From the NCBI GenBank assembly GCA_965655865.1, contig CBFHJJ010000005.1, positions 1 through 64,000 on the forward strand: 64,000 bases of DNA, given 5' to 3'. The notes beneath the pieces were generated by a model that saw only the letters and a list, made by a program, of their open reading frames with translations, did no database searches and was not told the DNA's origin. The translations under genes and the position numbers were made by a program. Positions 27,285-36,579 of the stretch are shown in pieces (within the stretch, counting starts at the first letter, position 1; every line of letters begins with the position of its first letter). Source of the DNA: MAG-121220-bin8 sp965655865. Its GTDB lineage: Bacteria; Bacteroidota; Bacteroidia; Flavobacteriales; Flavobacteriaceae.

Positions 27285-28981
27285 TGAGTAATAATATAAA
27301 AATATCAGGTGCAGAGGCAGTCATAAGGACACTAATTGAAGAAGGTGTCGATTTAATATACGGCTATCCTGGAGGCGCAATTATGCCTATATACGATGAG
27401 TTGTACAAGTTTCAAGATAAATTAAATCACGTTTTAACTAGACATGAACAAGGGGCTACTCATGCTGCTCAGGGCTTTTCAAGAGTTTCAGGAAAAGTAG
27501 GTGTAGTAATGGCAACATCCGGCCCTGGGGCTACAAATTTAGTTACAGGAATTGCAGATGCTCAAATTGATTCAACTCCAATGGTTTGTATAACTGGTCA
27601 AGTTTCATCGCATTTACTAGGTTCTGATGCTTTTCAAGAAACTGATATAATTGGCATATCTACACCTGTTACAAAATGGAATTGTCAAATAACTAAAGCT
27701 AAAGATATTCCAGAGATTTTGGCAAAAGCATTTTATATTGCTCAATCAGGAAGACCAGGTCCTGTTTTAATAGACATTACAAAAGATGCTCAATTTGAAT
27801 TAATGAGTTTTCAGTACAATAAATGTTTTTCTGTAAGAAGTTATAAACCAGTTCCTGATTATTCAATTGATCAAATAAAAAAAGCTAGTCAATTAATTAA
27901 TGAATCAAAAAAACCATTTATTGTTTTTGGACAAGGTGTTATTTTGGGTGAAGCTGAAAATGAATTTAAGGAATTTATTGAGAAAACAGGAATACCTTCA
28001 GCTTGGACCATCTTAGGATTATCTGCCTTACCTACTGATCATTATTTAAATGTAGGAATGGTTGGAATGCACGGAAATTATGGTCCAAACGTTTTAACTA
28101 ACGAATGTGATTTACTAATAGCTGTAGGAATGCGTTTTGATGATCGTGTTACAGGCAATTTAGAGACTTATGCTAAGCAAGCTAAGATTATTCATATGGA
28201 AATTGACCCTGCAGAAATAAATAAAAATGTTGAGTGTGATATTCCAGTCTTAGGAAACATAAAAGATACTATTCCTTTATTAACATCAATGGTTAATAAA
28301 AATTCTCATAAAAGTTGGTTAGACAAATTTTCATTTCATTATGAAATTGAATTTAAAAAAGTAATTAATAATGAAATTAACCCAACAAAAAACGGATTAA
28401 CAATGGCTGAGGTTATTAAAGAAATTAATAATTCTACTAATGGAGATGCTATAATTGTAACTGATGTTGGGCAGCATCAAATGGTAACTTGTAGGTATGC
28501 TAAATTCAATAAATCTAAATCTAATGTTACATCTGGCGGATTAGGAACTATGGGTTTTGCTCTTCCTGCGGCTCTTGGTGCTAAAATGGGAGCTCCTGAA
28601 AGAGAAGTTGTCGCTGTTATTGGTGATGGAGGATATCAAATGACAATCCAAGAATTAGGAACAATTTTTCAAACTGGTAGTGCAGTTAAAATTGTTGTTC
28701 TAAATAATAATTTTTTAGGAATGGTGAGACAATGGCAACAAATGTTTTTTGATAAAAGATATGCCTCAACAGAGCTTGTAAATCCTGATTTTGTAACTAT
28801 AGCTAAAGGATATTATTTAGAAGCTGAAAAGGTAAGTGAAAGAAAAAATTTGAAAGGTGCTGTGAATAGAATGATAAAATCTAATAAACCTTATTTTTTA
28901 GAAGTTTCTGTTGAAAAAGAGGATAACGTATTTCCAATGATTCCTACAGGTGCTTCAGTTTCAGATATTAGATTAGAATAA
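27284..28981 (+). CDS. ilvB: Acetolactate synthase, large (catalytic) subunit
   Basis: A 565-residue ThDP enzyme. The N-terminal glutamate that activates ThDP lies in TRHEQGATHAAQG near 46-58. FAD/ThDP motifs include SGPGATNLVTGIADA near 78-92, and the C-terminal ThDP motif runs from GDGGYQMTIQEL near 447 to NNNFLGMVRQWQ near 473. It condenses pyruvate with pyruvate or 2-oxobutyrate. It is translated from an ATG overlapping the ilvD stop, and ilvN follows one base after its own stop. The sequence does not allow ilvB, ilvI and ilvG naming to be distinguished. Confidence 0.96.
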   Translation: MSNNIKISGAEAVIRTLIEEGVDLIYGYPGGAIMPIYDELYKFQDKLNHVLTRHEQGATHAAQGFSRVSGKVGVVMATSGPGATNLVTGIADAQIDSTPMVCITGQVSSHLLGSDAFQETDIIGISTPVTKWNCQITKAKDIPEILAKAFYIAQSGRPGPVLIDITKDAQFELMSFQYNKCFSVRSYKPVPDYSIDQIKKASQLINESKKPFIVFGQGVILGEAENEFKEFIEKTGIPSAWTILGLSALPTDHYLNVGMVGMHGNYGPNVLTNECDLLIAVGMRFDDRVTGNLETYAKQAKIIHMEIDPAEINKNVECDIPVLGNIKDTIPLLTSMVNKNSHKSWLDKFSFHYEIEFKKVINNEINPTKNGLTMAEVIKEINNSTNGDAIIVTDVGQHQMVTCRYAKFNKSKSNVTSGGLGTMGFALPAALGAKMGAPEREVVAVIGDGGYQMTIQELGTIFQTGSAVKIVVLNNNFLGMVRQWQQMFFDKRYASTELVNPDFVTIAKGYYLEAEKVSERKNLKGAVNRMIKSNKPYFLEVSVEKEDNVFPMIPTGASVSDIRLE

Positions 28982-28982
28982 T

Positions 28983-29516
28983 ATGAAAGATTTAAAAAAC
29001 ACATACACTGTATCAATATACACTGAAAATAACATAGGTTTATTAAACAGAATTTCTGCAATATTTTTAAAACGTCATATAAATATTGAAAGTCTGACAA
29101 CATCACCCTCAGAAATTGATAATATATTCAGATTTGTTATTGTAGTTAAATCAACTGAATTTTCAATAAAAAGGATTATTAAACAGTTAGAAAAACAAAT
29201 TGAAGTAATAGCCTCTTTCTATCATACTGATGATCAAACTATATTTCTAGAAACAGCACTTTATAAAGTTAAGTCAAAATCACTTTTTGATGAAAAGCAT
29301 ATTCAAAAGATTATTAAAAATAGTCAGGCTAACATTGTAACAGTGTCACCAAATTATTTTGTTATAGAAAAAACTGGTTGGAGAAACGACACAGAAAAAT
29401 TATATAAAGAATTAGAACCTTACGGGTTATTACAATTTGTAAGATCAGGAAGAATTTCGGTTTCTAAAGAACCAATGAATATTTCCAATTTACTTGGACT
29501 AAATACAGATAAATAA
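28983..29516 (+). CDS. ilvN: Acetolactate synthase, small (regulatory) subunit
   Basis: A 177-residue protein with an N-terminal ACT domain, YTVSIYTENNIGLLNRISAI at about 8-27, holding the glycine of the ligand-binding loop and followed by RHINIESLTTSPSE. The C-terminal half resembles the activation domain of IlvN/IlvH (FVRSGRISVSKEP near 152). It binds the large subunit and mediates feedback by branched-chain amino acids. It lies 1 nt after ilvB and 3 nt before ilvC, so equal expression is likely. Confidence 0.94.
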   Translation: MKDLKNTYTVSIYTENNIGLLNRISAIFLKRHINIESLTTSPSEIDNIFRFVIVVKSTEFSIKRIIKQLEKQIEVIASFYHTDDQTIFLETALYKVKSKSLFDEKHIQKIIKNSQANIVTVSPNYFVIEKTGWRNDTEKLYKELEPYGLLQFVRSGRISVSKEPMNISNLLGLNTDK

Positions 29517-29519
29517 ATT

Positions 29520-30989
29520 ATGAAAAATTATTTTAATAAATTACCGTTAAGTCAAAAAATTGATCAATTAGGTAAATGTAGATTTATGGATTCCTCTGAG
29601 TTTTCAAAAGGGGTTTCTGCATTACTGGGTAAAAAAATTGTTATAATAGGTTGTGGTGCACAGGGTTTGAATCAAGGTCTCAATATGAGAGATTCAGGTC
29701 TTGATATTTCTTATGCGTTAAGAAAAGAAGCGATTTTACAGAAAAGAGATTCCTATATAAATGCAACATCAAATGATTTTGTTGTAGGAACTTTTGAGGA
29801 ATTGATCCCAAATTCTGATATGGTTTTAAACTTAACACCTGACAAAAATCATACAAATGTGGTGACCAATTTGATGCCATTAATGAAAAAAAATTCAATC
29901 CTGTCTTACTCACATGGTTTTAATGTAGTCGAGGAGGGAATGGAGATTAGAAAAGATATAACAGTAATAATGGTCGCTCCTAAATGTCCAGGAAGTGAAG
30001 TAAGAGAAGAATATAAACGAGGTTTTGGTGTTCCAACACTTATAGCAGTTCATCCTGAAAATGATCCAATAAATATTGGTATGGATATTGCAAAAGCTTA
30101 TGCAGTAGCAACTGGTGGTAATAGGGCAGGAGTTCTAGAGTCGTCATTTGTAGCAGAAGTCAAATCTGATTTAATGGGTGAACAGACAATTCTTTGCGGA
30201 GTACTACAAACAGGTTCAATTCTTTCGTTTAATAAAATGGTACAAAACGGAATAGATCCAGCATATGCCTCAAAGTTAATTCAATATGGTTGGGAAACCA
30301 TTACTGAAGCTTTAAAACACGGTGGAATTACAAACATGATGGATAGATTAAATAACTCGGCTAAAATTGAAGCTTTTAATCTTTCAGAAGATTTAAAAGA
30401 CATAATGAGACCATTATTTAACAAACATATGGATGATATTATGTCAGGACATTTTTCCGCAACAATGATGGAAGACTGGAATAATGACGATGTCAACTTG
30501 CTAAATTGGAGAGCTGAAACTGGAAAAACTGAATTTGAAAAGACCTCACCGTCTCAAGATGAAATTTCTGAGCAAGAATTTTTTGACAATGGATTACTAA
30601 TGGTTGCTTTTATAAGATCAGGTGTAGAGTTAGCATTTGAAACAATGACAAGTTCTGGTATTATTGATGAATCTGCATACTATGAATCTTTACATGAAAC
30701 TCCTCTAATCGCAAATTTAATAGCTAAGAAAAAATTATTTGAAATGAATCGTATAATTTCTGATACAGCTGAATACGGCTGTTATTTGTTTGATCACGCA
30801 TGCAAACCATTATTGAAAGATTTTTTCAAAAAAATTGAATCAAGGCACATAGGAAAACCCTTTGTTCATTCAAAACAAATTGATAACACAGAATTAATTA
30901 AAGTCAATGAAATTATTAGATCTCATCCCATAGAAATAATTGGAAAGAAGCTAAGAACATCAATGACCTCTATGAAAACAATAGTATAA
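29520..30989 (+). CDS. ilvC: Ketol-acid reductoisomerase, class II (long form)
   Basis: A 489-residue reductoisomerase. The N-terminal nucleotide-binding motif IIGCGAQGLNQG lies near 40-51. APKCPGSEVREEYKRGFGVP near 153-172 and the metal-binding ESSFVAEVKSDLMGEQTIL near 205-223 follow. The duplicated C-terminal knotted domain makes it the class II form found in plants and E. coli, unlike the roughly 330-aa class I form. It converts acetolactate to dihydroxyisovalerate with NADPH. It is the fourth gene of the ilv operon; gapN follows after 20 nt. Confidence 0.97.
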   Translation: MKNYFNKLPLSQKIDQLGKCRFMDSSEFSKGVSALLGKKIVIIGCGAQGLNQGLNMRDSGLDISYALRKEAILQKRDSYINATSNDFVVGTFEELIPNSDMVLNLTPDKNHTNVVTNLMPLMKKNSILSYSHGFNVVEEGMEIRKDITVIMVAPKCPGSEVREEYKRGFGVPTLIAVHPENDPINIGMDIAKAYAVATGGNRAGVLESSFVAEVKSDLMGEQTILCGVLQTGSILSFNKMVQNGIDPAYASKLIQYGWETITEALKHGGITNMMDRLNNSAKIEAFNLSEDLKDIMRPLFNKHMDDIMSGHFSATMMEDWNNDDVNLLNWRAETGKTEFEKTSPSQDEISEQEFFDNGLLMVAFIRSGVELAFETMTSSGIIDESAYYESLHETPLIANLIAKKKLFEMNRIISDTAEYGCYLFDHACKPLLKDFFKKIESRHIGKPFVHSKQIDNTELIKVNEIIRSHPIEIIGKKLRTSMTSMKTIV

Positions 30990-31009
30990 TTAACATTAAA
31001 ACTGTAAAT

Positions 31010-32584
31010 ATGGTTCCAAATGAATACCAAATTAATAATTTAATTAATCATAAAGAATATTTGATTAACGGTGAAATAAACAATTGGGATGGAAAACAAA
31101 CTCAAGTTTATTCGACTTTACTTTGTAATAATAACGAGGATGAGCCATTACTTATAGGAAACACACCTGAGATGTCAGGAGATTATGCTTTAAAAGCATT
31201 AGATTCTGCTCACACAGCATTTAATTATGGACAAGGTGAATGGCCTACTATGAAGGTTTACGAAAGAATTCAGTGCATGGAATCTTTTGTTGAAAAAATG
31301 AAAACCAAAAGGGAAGAGATTGTTAAACTTTTAATGTGGGAAATTGGGAAGAATTTAAATGATTCAAGAAAAGAATTTGACAGAACAGTTGAATACATAA
31401 ATGATACAATTGATGAATATAAAAGAATTGACAGAAAAGGAGCTACTTTTCAAAAAAAATCTGGTGTAAGAGCTTTAATAAGACGAGGTCCACTTGGTGT
31501 AGTATTATGTTTAGGTCCATATAATTATCCTTTAAATGAAACTTTTGCGTTATTGATACCTGCCATTATAATGGGAAATACAACAATTTTTAAACCAGCA
31601 AAGCATGGGGTTTTATTAATTGCGCCATTGTTAGAAGCTTTTAAAGAATCTTTTCCTGCTGGTGTTGTTAATATAGTTTTTGGTAGAGGAAGAGAGATAG
31701 CCACTCCAATTATGAAAAGTGGTAAAGTTGACGTGTTAGCATTGATTGGCCACAGCTCATCAGCTATTTCTTTACAAGACTTACATCCACAAAAAAATAG
31801 ATTAAGATTAGTTCTAGGTTTAGAAGCAAAAAATCCAGGAATAATTTTAAAAGATGCGGATATTGACTTAACTGTAAAAGAATGTATATCTGGAACATTA
31901 TCGTTTAATGGTCAAAGATGTACAGCTCTGAAAATATTATATGTTCATGAGGATATTAAAGATGAGTTCTTATCCAAATTCGTAAAAGCTGTAGATGAAT
32001 TAAAGCTTGGTCTTCCATGGGAAAATACATTATTAACTCCTTTGCCTGAGCCAGCTAAGCCTAAATATATTTCTGATTTAATAGATGATGCTATCAAGCA
32101 CGGAGCAAAAATATTAAATAAAAAAGGTGGAAATAAACAAAAGAATTTTGTCTTTCCAGCAGTTTTATACCCAGTAACTAAGGAAATGGATGTTTATAAA
32201 GATGAACAGTTTGGTCCAGTAATTCCGGTAATTTCATTTTCTGAAATATCAACTCCAATTAAAGACATGTCTGCTTCAAATTACGGACAGCAAGTAAGTA
32301 TTTTTGGTAAGGATGTGGATACATTGGGTCCAATAATTGATTCTATGGTAAATTTAGTATGTAGAGTGAATTTAAATAGCGCTTGTCAAAGGGGGCCAGA
32401 TATTTACCCATTTACTGGAAGAAAAGATTCTGCAGTAGCTACATTAAGTGTTCATGATGCACTTAGATCATTTTCAATAAGAACATTTGTTGCCTCTAAA
32501 GACAATGAACTCAACAAGGGAATTTTAAGAGAAATGATAGATTCTAAAAAATCACATTTTATTAGAACAGATTATTATCTTTAG
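31010..32584 (+). CDS. gapN: Non-phosphorylating NADP-dependent glyceraldehyde-3-phosphate dehydrogenase (GapN-like)
   Basis: A 524-residue aldehyde dehydrogenase-fold protein. CLGPYNYPLNETFALLIPA near 166-184, the general base in LGLEAKNPGII near 277 and the nucleophile in SFNGQRCTALK near 298-308 are intact. Length and sequence style resemble the plant and Bacteroidetes GapN group, which oxidises glyceraldehyde-3-phosphate to 3-phosphoglycerate while making NADPH. It is 20 nt behind ilvC, an NADPH consumer. Other aldehyde substrates cannot be excluded. Its stop shares TTAG with the dnaN stop. Confidence 0.82.
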   Translation: MVPNEYQINNLINHKEYLINGEINNWDGKQTQVYSTLLCNNNEDEPLLIGNTPEMSGDYALKALDSAHTAFNYGQGEWPTMKVYERIQCMESFVEKMKTKREEIVKLLMWEIGKNLNDSRKEFDRTVEYINDTIDEYKRIDRKGATFQKKSGVRALIRRGPLGVVLCLGPYNYPLNETFALLIPAIIMGNTTIFKPAKHGVLLIAPLLEAFKESFPAGVVNIVFGRGREIATPIMKSGKVDVLALIGHSSSAISLQDLHPQKNRLRLVLGLEAKNPGIILKDADIDLTVKECISGTLSFNGQRCTALKILYVHEDIKDEFLSKFVKAVDELKLGLPWENTLLTPLPEPAKPKYISDLIDDAIKHGAKILNKKGGNKQKNFVFPAVLYPVTKEMDVYKDEQFGPVIPVISFSEISTPIKDMSASNYGQQVSIFGKDVDTLGPIIDSMVNLVCRVNLNSACQRGPDIYPFTGRKDSAVATLSVHDALRSFSIRTFVASKDNELNKGILREMIDSKKSHFIRTDYYL

Positions 32585-33699
32585 TTATTTAGCATAACTG
32601 GCATTACAAGCATTGTAATTTCTTCAGCTTCTGAACCAGAATTTGTTGGTGTTAGAATTCCAGCTCTATTTGGAAGAGACAATTCTAATTTGACCTCATC
32701 AGAGTTTAAGTTTGATAACATTTCTGTTAAAAACCTTGAATTAAAACCAATTTGCATATCATCACCATTATAATTACAAATTAATCTTTCCTCAGCTTTA
32801 TTACTGTAATCTAAATCTTCTGCCGAGATAATTAGTTCATTACCTGTAATTTTAAGCCTAACTTGGTGAGTTGTTTTGTTAGAAAAAATACTCACCCTTT
32901 TGGTAGAATTTAAAAACAAAGATCTGTCAATAGTTAAAACATTTGGATTTTCTTTAGGAATAACAGCTTCATAGTTTGGATATTTTCCATCAATTAATCT
33001 ACATGTTAAAGACAAATTTGAGAAAGTAAATTTTGCATTACTATCGTTAAATTCAATCTTCACATCAAATTCGTTGGTAGCTAGAATACCTTTTAAAATA
33101 TTTAAAGGTTTTTTGGGCATTATGAACTCAACTAGTTTATCAGATTTATAGTCAGTTCTGACATATCTTACTAATTTATGAGCATCTGTTGCTACAAAAG
33201 TTGAGTTTTCACTTGAAAATTGAAAAAAGACACCACTCATAACAGGTCTTAAGTCATCATTTCCAGATGCAAATATTGTTGTATTTATAGCTTCATACAA
33301 AACTTTTGAAGAAATAGAAGAGTTGTTAGGATCAGTTATAGGTAATGTTTTTGGGAATTCTTCTCCTTTTGCGTAAGCTAACGCGTATTTCCCATGATTT
33401 GAACTTATTTCTATAGTATTATTCTCCAATATATTAAATGTAAGTGGTTGTTCTGGAAATGTTTTTAAAGTATCTATTAGCAACTTAGCAGGAACAGCTA
33501 TTGAACCATTGTCTTCAGATTCAATTTTTATTTCAGCACTTAAAGTCGTTTCTAAATCTGAAGCAGTTATTTTTAGTACAGATTGAGAAATATTAAATAA
33601 AAAATAATCTAAAATAGGAAGAGTGTTATTAGTATTTAAAATACCACCTAAAACCTGAATGTTTTTTAGTAATAATGAGCTTGATGCTATAAATTTCAT
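32581..33699 (-). CDS. dnaN: DNA polymerase III beta subunit (sliding clamp)
   Basis: A 372-residue protein with the three-domain clamp layout: MKFIASSSLLLKNIQVLGGIL at the N-terminus, FVATDAHKLVRY near 173-184, CRLIDGKYPNYEAVIP near 233-248, and a C-terminal ending in ITMLVMPVMLNN, close to the usual VLMPMRL. Two subunits form the ring that tethers polymerase to DNA. It is not next to dnaA here; its neighbours are a SAM hydrolase gene 69 bp downstream on the same strand and gapN, with which it overlaps by 4 bp. Confidence 0.96.
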   Translation of the reverse strand: MKFIASSSLLLKNIQVLGGILNTNNTLPILDYFLFNISQSVLKITASDLETTLSAEIKIESEDNGSIAVPAKLLIDTLKTFPEQPLTFNILENNTIEISSNHGKYALAYAKGEEFPKTLPITDPNNSSISSKVLYEAINTTIFASGNDDLRPVMSGVFFQFSSENSTFVATDAHKLVRYVRTDYKSDKLVEFIMPKKPLNILKGILATNEFDVKIEFNDSNAKFTFSNLSLTCRLIDGKYPNYEAVIPKENPNVLTIDRSLFLNSTKRVSIFSNKTTHQVRLKITGNELIISAEDLDYSNKAEERLICNYNGDDMQIGFNSRFLTEMLSNLNSDEVKLELSLPNRAGILTPTNSGSEAEEITMLVMPVMLNN

Positions 33700-33768
33700 A
33701 AATTATATTAATAATCAATAAATATATTAGAAACTATCGTTAAAATAAAACATATTTATTAACACTGG

Positions 33769-34599
33769 TTAATTAAATTTTATAGTTATTACATCTCTGT
33801 AATTTAACCCAAATAAGCTGGCCGCACCTCCAAAAGTTTCAGGATTGCTTTTGTATATAGAAAGTTCTAGGTAATTAGATTTATTGAATAATGCTATTTT
33901 CTTACCAATTTCTTTCCTGTTTTCTTTTTTTATATCGAACCTAATAGCATTTCCATAAGAACCAACTATTTCTTTAAAAATGTAATTCCTAGCATTAATT
34001 TCAAAAGATCTAGATTTTCCAAATTCAATAAAAGTTTTTTTAGAAATGTTTGTAACAACATTATTATAATTATCAACATAAATTACATTTCCTGAAATTT
34101 CGTTAGATTTTTCATTTAAAATAGGATTTAAATTATATAATTCTTTTAGTTTATAGATTTGATTTCCTACCAAATCTATAGAGCCTCCCCTGTAAATATG
34201 TGCTGCAATTTTGACAAAAACGTCAATCACTGAGAATGTAGTAACCTTATCATTATGGATATTTATTTCAATAATTTTTTCAGGATTTATTTTTGAAGCA
34301 AGTAAAGACATAATTCCATTGTTAGCACATATAAAAAAATGATTATCCAATTTTATAACTAAATGACTTTGTTCAATTGTTTTTTCAGAGTCAACTCCAA
34401 TTATGTGAATAGAACCCTCCGGAAAATTTTTATAACTGTTTTCAATAATATAAGCTGCTTCTACTATATTAAATGGAGATATATTATGAGAAACATCAAC
34501 GATGTTCACATTTTCTAATTCATTAAATAAAGCACCTTTTACAGAACCAACATAATGATCTTTAATTCCAAAATCTGTTGTTAAAGTTATTACACTCAT
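33769..34599 (-). CDS. SAM hydroxide adenosyltransferase / SAM hydrolase (DUF62 family)
   Basis: A 276-residue protein. The N-terminal LTTDFGIKDHYVGSVKGAL at 6-24, IVDVSHNISPFNIVEAAYI near 33-51 and the C-terminal VTNISKKTFIE plus YGNAIRF segments define the DUF62 / S-adenosyl-methionine hydroxide adenosyltransferase family. Members hydrolyse SAM to adenosine and methionine and are related to fluorinase. The physiological role is unclear. It is followed by dnaN after 69 bp and divergent from phoH across 76 bp. I found no clear promoter box. Confidence 0.88.
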   Translation of the reverse strand: MSVITLTTDFGIKDHYVGSVKGALFNELENVNIVDVSHNISPFNIVEAAYIIENSYKNFPEGSIHIIGVDSEKTIEQSHLVIKLDNHFFICANNGIMSLLASKINPEKIIEINIHNDKVTTFSVIDVFVKIAAHIYRGGSIDLVGNQIYKLKELYNLNPILNEKSNEISGNVIYVDNYNNVVTNISKKTFIEFGKSRSFEINARNYIFKEIVGSYGNAIRFDIKKENRKEIGKKIALFNKSNYLELSIYKSNPETFGGAASLFGLNYRDVITIKFN

Positions 34600-34675
34600 T
34601 TAATGATGATAAAATAATATTTAAGGCTAAAAATTATATAAATTTACAATATGCCTTTAATAAAACATAAGTAAT

Positions 34676-35626
34676 TTGAAAAAACTAGAATATTTTATAA
34701 AAGACATTCATCCTGTAGAGTTTTTTGATAAAAAAAATTTTGATGTCGTAAAAATTATTAAAAATAATTTCCCCTCAATTAAAATTATTATAAAAGGGGA
34801 TAGAATTGTTGCCAACGGAGAAGAGGCTTTAATAATTCAGTTAAGAATAAGATTAGATTCATTGATCATGATTATGAAAGATAACGATAGTATAAATGAT
34901 AAAACTATTACTTCGATAATGTCTGGTCAAGGTGAAAAACTAATTAGTTCACTTAGAGGAAAGTTAATATTACATGGGGTTGGTAAGAAAAAAATTAAAG
35001 CTCATACAATAAATCAAATTAAAATTGTTGATGCATTTATTAACAATGATATGGTTTTTGCAATTGGTCCTGCAGGAACGGGGAAAACCTATACTGGAAT
35101 TGCAGTAGCTGTCAAGGCTTTAAAGGATAAAATTGTAAAAAAAATTATTTTAACTAGACCAGCAGTTGAAGCAGGTGAGAGCCTCGGTTTTTTACCTGGT
35201 GACATGAAAGATAAATTAGACCCTTATATGCAGCCTTTGTATGATGCGCTCAAAGAAATGATTGACACAGATAAACTTGATGATTATCTGAAAAGGGGAG
35301 TTATAGAAATAGCACCATTGGCTTATATGAGAGGAAGAACTCTTGACAATGCTTTTGTTATTCTTGACGAAGGCCAAAACACTACTCATAATCAAATGAA
35401 AATGTTTTTAACAAGAATGGGGGTTAATGCTAAGTTTATGATTAACGGAGATCCGGGTCAAATTGATTTACCAAGAAGAGTAATGTCAGGTTTAAAAGAA
35501 GCTAACTTAGTCCTTAAAAATATTGAGGGTATAAAAATGATATATCTCGATGATTCTGATGTAATTAGACATCAAGTTGTTAAAAGAATTATAGAAGCCT
35601 ATAAAAATACTGAACACTCTAATTAA
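34676..35626 (+). CDS. phoH: PhoH-family ATPase
   Basis: A 316-residue protein: a small N-terminal KH-like part (about 1-95), then a P-loop NTPase with Walker A GPAGTGKTYT near 130 and TRPAVEAGESLGFLPGDM near 159-176. AFVILDEGQNTT near 226 and TRMGVNAKFMINGDPGQIDL near 245 follow. PhoH proteins are linked to RNA metabolism and ribosome maturation. The start is TTG at 34676, which gives the expected N-terminus. A near-consensus TAAATTTA box lies at 34639-34646. purC follows after 5 nt, so they form an operon. Confidence 0.93.
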   Translation: MKKLEYFIKDIHPVEFFDKKNFDVVKIIKNNFPSIKIIIKGDRIVANGEEALIIQLRIRLDSLIMIMKDNDSINDKTITSIMSGQGEKLISSLRGKLILHGVGKKKIKAHTINQIKIVDAFINNDMVFAIGPAGTGKTYTGIAVAVKALKDKIVKKIILTRPAVEAGESLGFLPGDMKDKLDPYMQPLYDALKEMIDTDKLDDYLKRGVIEIAPLAYMRGRTLDNAFVILDEGQNTTHNQMKMFLTRMGVNAKFMINGDPGQIDLPRRVMSGLKEANLVLKNIEGIKMIYLDDSDVIRHQVVKRIIEAYKNTEHSN

Positions 35627-35631
35627 TTAAT

Positions 35632-36579
35632 ATGAACACATTAACTGAAACAAATTTTAATTTTCCAAATCAACTTTCTAAGTATTCTGGAAAAGTTAGG
35701 GAAGTTTATAAATTTAAAAATGATGTTTTAGTAATGATATCAACAGACAGATTATCTGCATTTGACGTTGTTCTTCCAAAAGGAATTCCTTACAAGGGTC
35801 AAATTTTAAATCAAATTGCTTGTAAAATGCTTGATGCTACATCCCACATAGTTCCAAATTGGCTTATTTCTTCTCCAGATCCAAACGTTTCGATTGGACA
35901 AGCATGCGAACCTTTTAAAGTTGAAATGGTTGTTAGAGGGTATTTGTCAGGCCATGCTGCAAGACTTTATAAATCTGGTGAAAGAAAAATATGTGGAGTT
36001 GATATGCCTGACGGCATGTTTGAAAATGACAAATTTGTAAATCCAATTTTAACACCTACCACAAAAGCGGATAATGGATCTCATGATGAAGATATTTCAA
36101 GAGAAGAAATACTTTTGAATAATATTGTAAATGAGGAGGATTATTTAAAACTGGAAGATTTTTCGTTAAAGTTATTTAAAGAAGGATCTAGAATAGCTAA
36201 AAATCAAGGTTTAATACTCGTAGATACAAAATATGAATTTGGAAAAAACAAAAGCGGTCAAATTATTTTAATTGATGAGATTCACACCCCCGATTCATCA
36301 AGGTATTTTTATTTAGATAGTTATTTAGATTTACAAAATTCTAAACTCCCACAAAAACAATTATCTAAAGAATTTGTAAGACAATGGTTGATTTCCAATG
36401 GATTTCAAGGAAAAGAAAATCAAATAATTCCAGAAATGTCTAAAGATTACATAAAAGGGGTGTCAGATAGATATATAGAACTATATGAAAAAATAACTGG
36501 TTTAGAATTTGTTAAAGAAGAACTGAATGGACTAGATAAAAGAATTGAAACTAATATTTTAAATTACTTTGATGTATAA
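35632..36579 (+). CDS. purC: Phosphoribosylaminoimidazole-succinocarboxamide (SAICAR) synthase
   Basis: A 315-residue ligase of the longer form. GKVREVYKF near 20, MISTDRLSAFDVVLP near 36-50, VVRGYLSGHAARLY near 102 and VDTKYEFGK near 200 followed by DEIHTPDSSRY near 217-227 match the family's ATP and substrate signatures. It joins aspartate to CAIR in purine synthesis. It sits 5 nt after phoH. Its 3' end runs 29 bp into the convergent miaA gene; both C-termini look natural, so I accept the overlap. Confidence 0.95.
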   Translation: MNTLTETNFNFPNQLSKYSGKVREVYKFKNDVLVMISTDRLSAFDVVLPKGIPYKGQILNQIACKMLDATSHIVPNWLISSPDPNVSIGQACEPFKVEMVVRGYLSGHAARLYKSGERKICGVDMPDGMFENDKFVNPILTPTTKADNGSHDEDISREEILLNNIVNEEDYLKLEDFSLKLFKEGSRIAKNQGLILVDTKYEFGKNKSGQIILIDEIHTPDSSRYFYLDSYLDLQNSKLPQKQLSKEFVRQWLISNGFQGKENQIIPEMSKDYIKGVSDRYIELYEKITGLEFVKEELNGLDKRIETNILNYFDV

